This document shows positions 61,227 to 64,000 of a stretch of 64,000 nt of DNA, piece after piece. The DNA is taken from NCBI GenBank assembly GCA_037179385.1, contig CM074179.1, forward strand, positions 72,340,219-72,404,218, given 5' to 3'. Made by a program: the position numbers and the translations under genes. Origin of the DNA: Holothuria scabra (Eukaryota > Echinodermata > Holothuroidea > Aspidochirotida > Holothuriidae). The notes under the pieces were generated by a model. The model was not told the origin of the DNA, did not search any database, and saw only the letters and a list, made by a program, of their open reading frames with translations. Position 1 is the first letter of the stretch; every line of letters starts with the position of its first letter.

Positions 61227-61480
61227 AATCTTGATTTTTTTTTACACCAGTCTCGCTGAGAGTGGTGTTAATGAATCTTTACCAATATATTCAACACTGT
61301 AAGTTGTAAATCTTGATTCTTTGTTTGCACCAGTCTTGCTTGGGAGTGTTATAAATGAATCTTTACCAATCTATTCAATACTGTAAGTAATTGTTAACCT
61401 TGATTCTTTGTTTACACCAGTCTTGCTTGGGGGTGTTTTGAATGTATCTTCACGAGTTTATTGATATACTGTGAACTGAG
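61227..61480 (+). repeat. Tandem repeat of about 85 bp, three units
   Basis: Units start at about 61,227, 61,309 and 61,396, each with CTTGATTCTTTG, ACACCAGTCTTGCTTGGG and GAATCTTTACCAAT blocks. Spacings are 82 and 87. Confidence 0.88.
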
Positions 61481-62522
61481 CATATTATGTAAAAAACAAA
61501 CTTGACAAACTTCAGTTTCAACTTTTGTTAAACAAGGATTTTTATGTACCAATGAATTCCCTGCCAATGACAGTATATAGCATTTGACCATGCAGGTCTT
61601 TGTACAAGAGGAGCCATTTTTAAGCATTCACTTTGTTGTTTTGATTAATCTAAGAAAAAGAAACTGTGGTTGGGCAACTAATGTGCCAACATTTCAACAT
61701 GCCACTAAAATAAAGCTGCCATTTTAATTATAATACCACTAACTTTCATTTTGATATCGAAATATCAAATGATCTTTTGGTTCCTCTTATGTACCACCTT
61801 ATATTCCACTTTACATGAGTATTGCTCAATTTTTTTCAGGTTATTTTATGGCTTATATCCTAAAGCAACATCATACATTTTATTTTGATGGGTGTTTTCA
61901 AACTGCCCTCCAGGCTGTCATCTCTTTTTGTAGAGCAAAGTTTGAGTTTTGGTATTTACTCTACAGTAGCATTTTCCGAGCGATGTTAAATACAAACCAT
62001 GCACATTGATGAAGTGTACTTAAATGTATTTCCTCCCAGATTTTTTAATGCTTAAATTACTGCCTTTTCATTGACTTTCCTGTTGCAAAACTAAGCTGTA
62101 ATAATGCGCTTAATGCAAACTGAAGTATTTGGTTTGTCACTGAAACTGACAAGGTTCGAGCCTTGAAGGAAAAAGAGAAACCAAATCTAAACGTTGTGGT
62201 GAAACTCTCATCTAAGTCGGACATATACTCCTTCGAGCTGTCAGTAAATAAATTTACCAGATTTGTGTTCCAAAGTGAGCTAAATGGCTTATTAATTATT
62301 TAAGTTCCACGTATACTCCGAGATAAAAAAGTACACAAAACATGCAATAAGGAGCAAAACTGTTTGATTTTAGGAGTATAAAAGGTAACAAATATATTTC
62401 GAAATTTTCAGTCCCCCTTTTCTCAGACTTTCCCCGGCGAGAATCAAAGACAAAACTAACACAAAAATAAAAAATGAGTACATAAATTAAAAAAGAACGA
62501 GAGAATTCAAAATGAGAATTTG
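61481..62522. other. No gene seen
   Basis: No coding or repeat feature could be supported before the PLE pair. Confidence 0.35.
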
Positions 62523-63005
62523 CGGCTATCAAGACTTTGCGGAACATCAAATCCATTATCATCCGTTCAGCTGACAAGGGGGTGTTGTCACTATTCTTAA
62601 CACTAACGACTACATTGAAGAAGCCGTGGAACAATTAAAGGAACTTAAGTTTTATACACGTATTAATTTTGACCAGTACCGCTATTGGAACCAAACTGGC
62701 CCCTACTTACATCAACCTATTTTTATCCATTTTTTAAACGTGATTTGTTAAATCAGTCAGTGTCTAGTTAAGCCTTCTATTTGGCTCCGATTCATCCATG
62801 ATGTGTTTATAGTTTGGACTGAGGGTAAAGATAAACTTAAGGATTTACTTTCGTTCATCAATTCAGTTCATCCATCAATTCATTTCACGTACAATTATTC
62901 GTCCAAGTGTGTTAATTTCCATGATGTTTCGGTTACACTGAACAGCAATGGGAATGTAACAACGGACTCATATACTAAGCCAACTGACACCCACCAGTTC
63001 CTTCG
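62523..63005 (+). pseudogene. Truncated PLE of a second family, + strand
   Basis: Coding starts with IKTLRNIKSIIIRSADKG, then after a shift reads NTNDYIEEAVEQLKELKFY (about 62,600-62,660), the N-terminal RT-associated region of PLEs. After about 62,780 it continues with FIHDVFIVWTEGKDKL and VNFHDVSVTLNSNG, then TDSYTKPTDTHQFL, the late RT palm. The middle of the RT, several hundred residues, is deleted, and the catalytic DD reads HD. It ends abruptly at 63,005 against a PLE in opposite orientation. Confidence 0.8.
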
Positions 63006-64000
63006 GGCGTTTTTACATGCATTAAGTCCCTCTTGATGTGGGATATTAGTGTATAGCGATGAGACGTCAGCTGTAACTAGAATAAACTTCTTTTTAAAAG
63101 GTGAGTGTTCCGCGTTGACGTGGTTTATATGATTGATGAAGTGTGTAGTGTCTTTTATGTGGGAATTTAAGGATTCCACTAGTGGGCGTAAGTGTGAGTC
63201 TACAAATTTTGAGATTTGGGTGGTGGGACAGCTGCAACTGGAAACGATTGGGCGACCAGGGTTATTCGCCTTGTGTATTTTGGGTAACAGGTACAAGTTG
63301 GGACATGATGTGCGCTTTGGTATAAGAAGTTCTTTGGTTTCGTGGTCGAGGTCTGAGGACTGAACGGTCCTCTCAACTAAACTATGATGTTCGTTAGTAA
63401 TGGCACCTGTCAGAGGTTTGTATGTAGCGGAATCAGACAATTGCCTAGATCCTTCTAAAACATAATCCGATGCCGACATCACAACTACAGAGGAGCCCTT
63501 GTCTGCTGGTTTTATTATAATACTTTTGTTATTTCGCAAACTTTTAAGGGCATTCCTTTCTTCACAGGATAGATTGTCTTTGCGACGGTATGATGGGGAG
63601 TTATATCGAGATACCAATGGTTCTATTATATTATCTATATCAATGAAGAACTTATGTAAACTTAAGTTAGTAATTTGGGGCGTACAGTTTGATTTCGGTT
63701 TCGGGTCACGAAGCAGCTGTTCTTGAGGAAAGATGTCGGGATCAGTATTCGCATCTGCTGCGTCATCTTTATAGAAATAATGTTTGAGGGCCATGCGTCG
63801 TTTAAATTCAGTGATGTCTTTTCTCACTTGGAGTGGATCCATTTGTGGTGGGGTAGGGCAGAAGCCTAGACCCTTTGAAAGAAGACTCAGTTCACCCTCG
63901 CTGAGTTTTTTAATTAGACAAGTTTACAACATTTTCATTGACAATGTCTTGATTTTCACCGTCGTTAAACGTGGCGGTGGTATTTCTATTCGACTGCGAT
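63006..64000 (-). pseudogene. PLE N-terminal/RT region, same family as the palindrome centre, runs off window
   Basis: This is the minus-strand counterpart of the central PLE, covering the part missing there. An open frame runs from the Met at 63,842 (and further upstream through KKLSEGELSLLSKGLGF) through [40 protein letters not shown] and FILVTADVSSLYTNIP to GLNACKNA at about 63,010. It is unbroken for about 280 residues, but the 5' end shows a one-base shift near 63,910 and the 3' part is cut off by the junction with the other PLE. It is 5'-open at the window edge. Confidence 0.85.

Overview
This window looks like nuclear DNA of an animal, most likely a marine invertebrate. It is AT-rich and intron-dominated. 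It holds fragments of a WW-MyTH4-RhoGAP (ARHGAP39/Vilse-type) host gene, Penelope-like elements (PLEs) with GIY-YIG endonuclease, two Ty3/gypsy families, a LINE fossil and many satellites. No prokaryotic gene organisation, operon or CRISPR array is visible. The species cannot be fixed from sequence alone.

Region 1-37,925 is a giant imperfect palindrome. Bases 1-35 are the inverse of 37,891-37,925, and homology continues inward to a 319-bp single-copy spacer at about 21,932-22,250, so the left arm probably runs on beyond the window. Each arm carries, from outside to inside: MyTH4 exons of the host gene (reading outward), intron sequence with a U2 snRNA-like fragment, a degenerate gypsy element (LTR, gag, protease, RT, LTR), a unique flank, (TA)n tracts and half of a PLE. 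The arms differ by a few percent where compared by eye, and by structural events. The left arm alone has a 5.67-kb terminal-inverted-repeat insertion (9,356-15,028), a tandem duplication of one MyTH4 exon and an extra PLE 3' end. The right arm alone has a 77-bp triplication. The palindrome is either a real inverted duplication centred on a PLE or a false join of two haplotypes.

Region 37,926-64,000 is single-copy here. The host gene continues on the + strand with a RhoGAP exon (38,531-38,809) and a probable last exon (59,615-59,794). Between them lie a second gypsy element with LTRs and target duplication (39,802-44,704), a satellite built on AATCCAAGATTATC (45,041-46,411 and 47,749-47,977), other tandem repeats, a LINE RT fossil (51,356-51,628) and a foldback repeat (57,705-59,221). 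The window ends in two head-to-head truncated PLEs (62,523-64,000).

The right-arm host-gene copy is broken: a lost splice donor, and in-frame TAG codons in two exons. The left copy keeps one intact set of the same MyTH4 exons. The most novel candidate is a three-exon, 44-codon gene model inside the left-arm-only 5.67-kb insertion. All coding calls were made by reading translations by eye; no database search was run.
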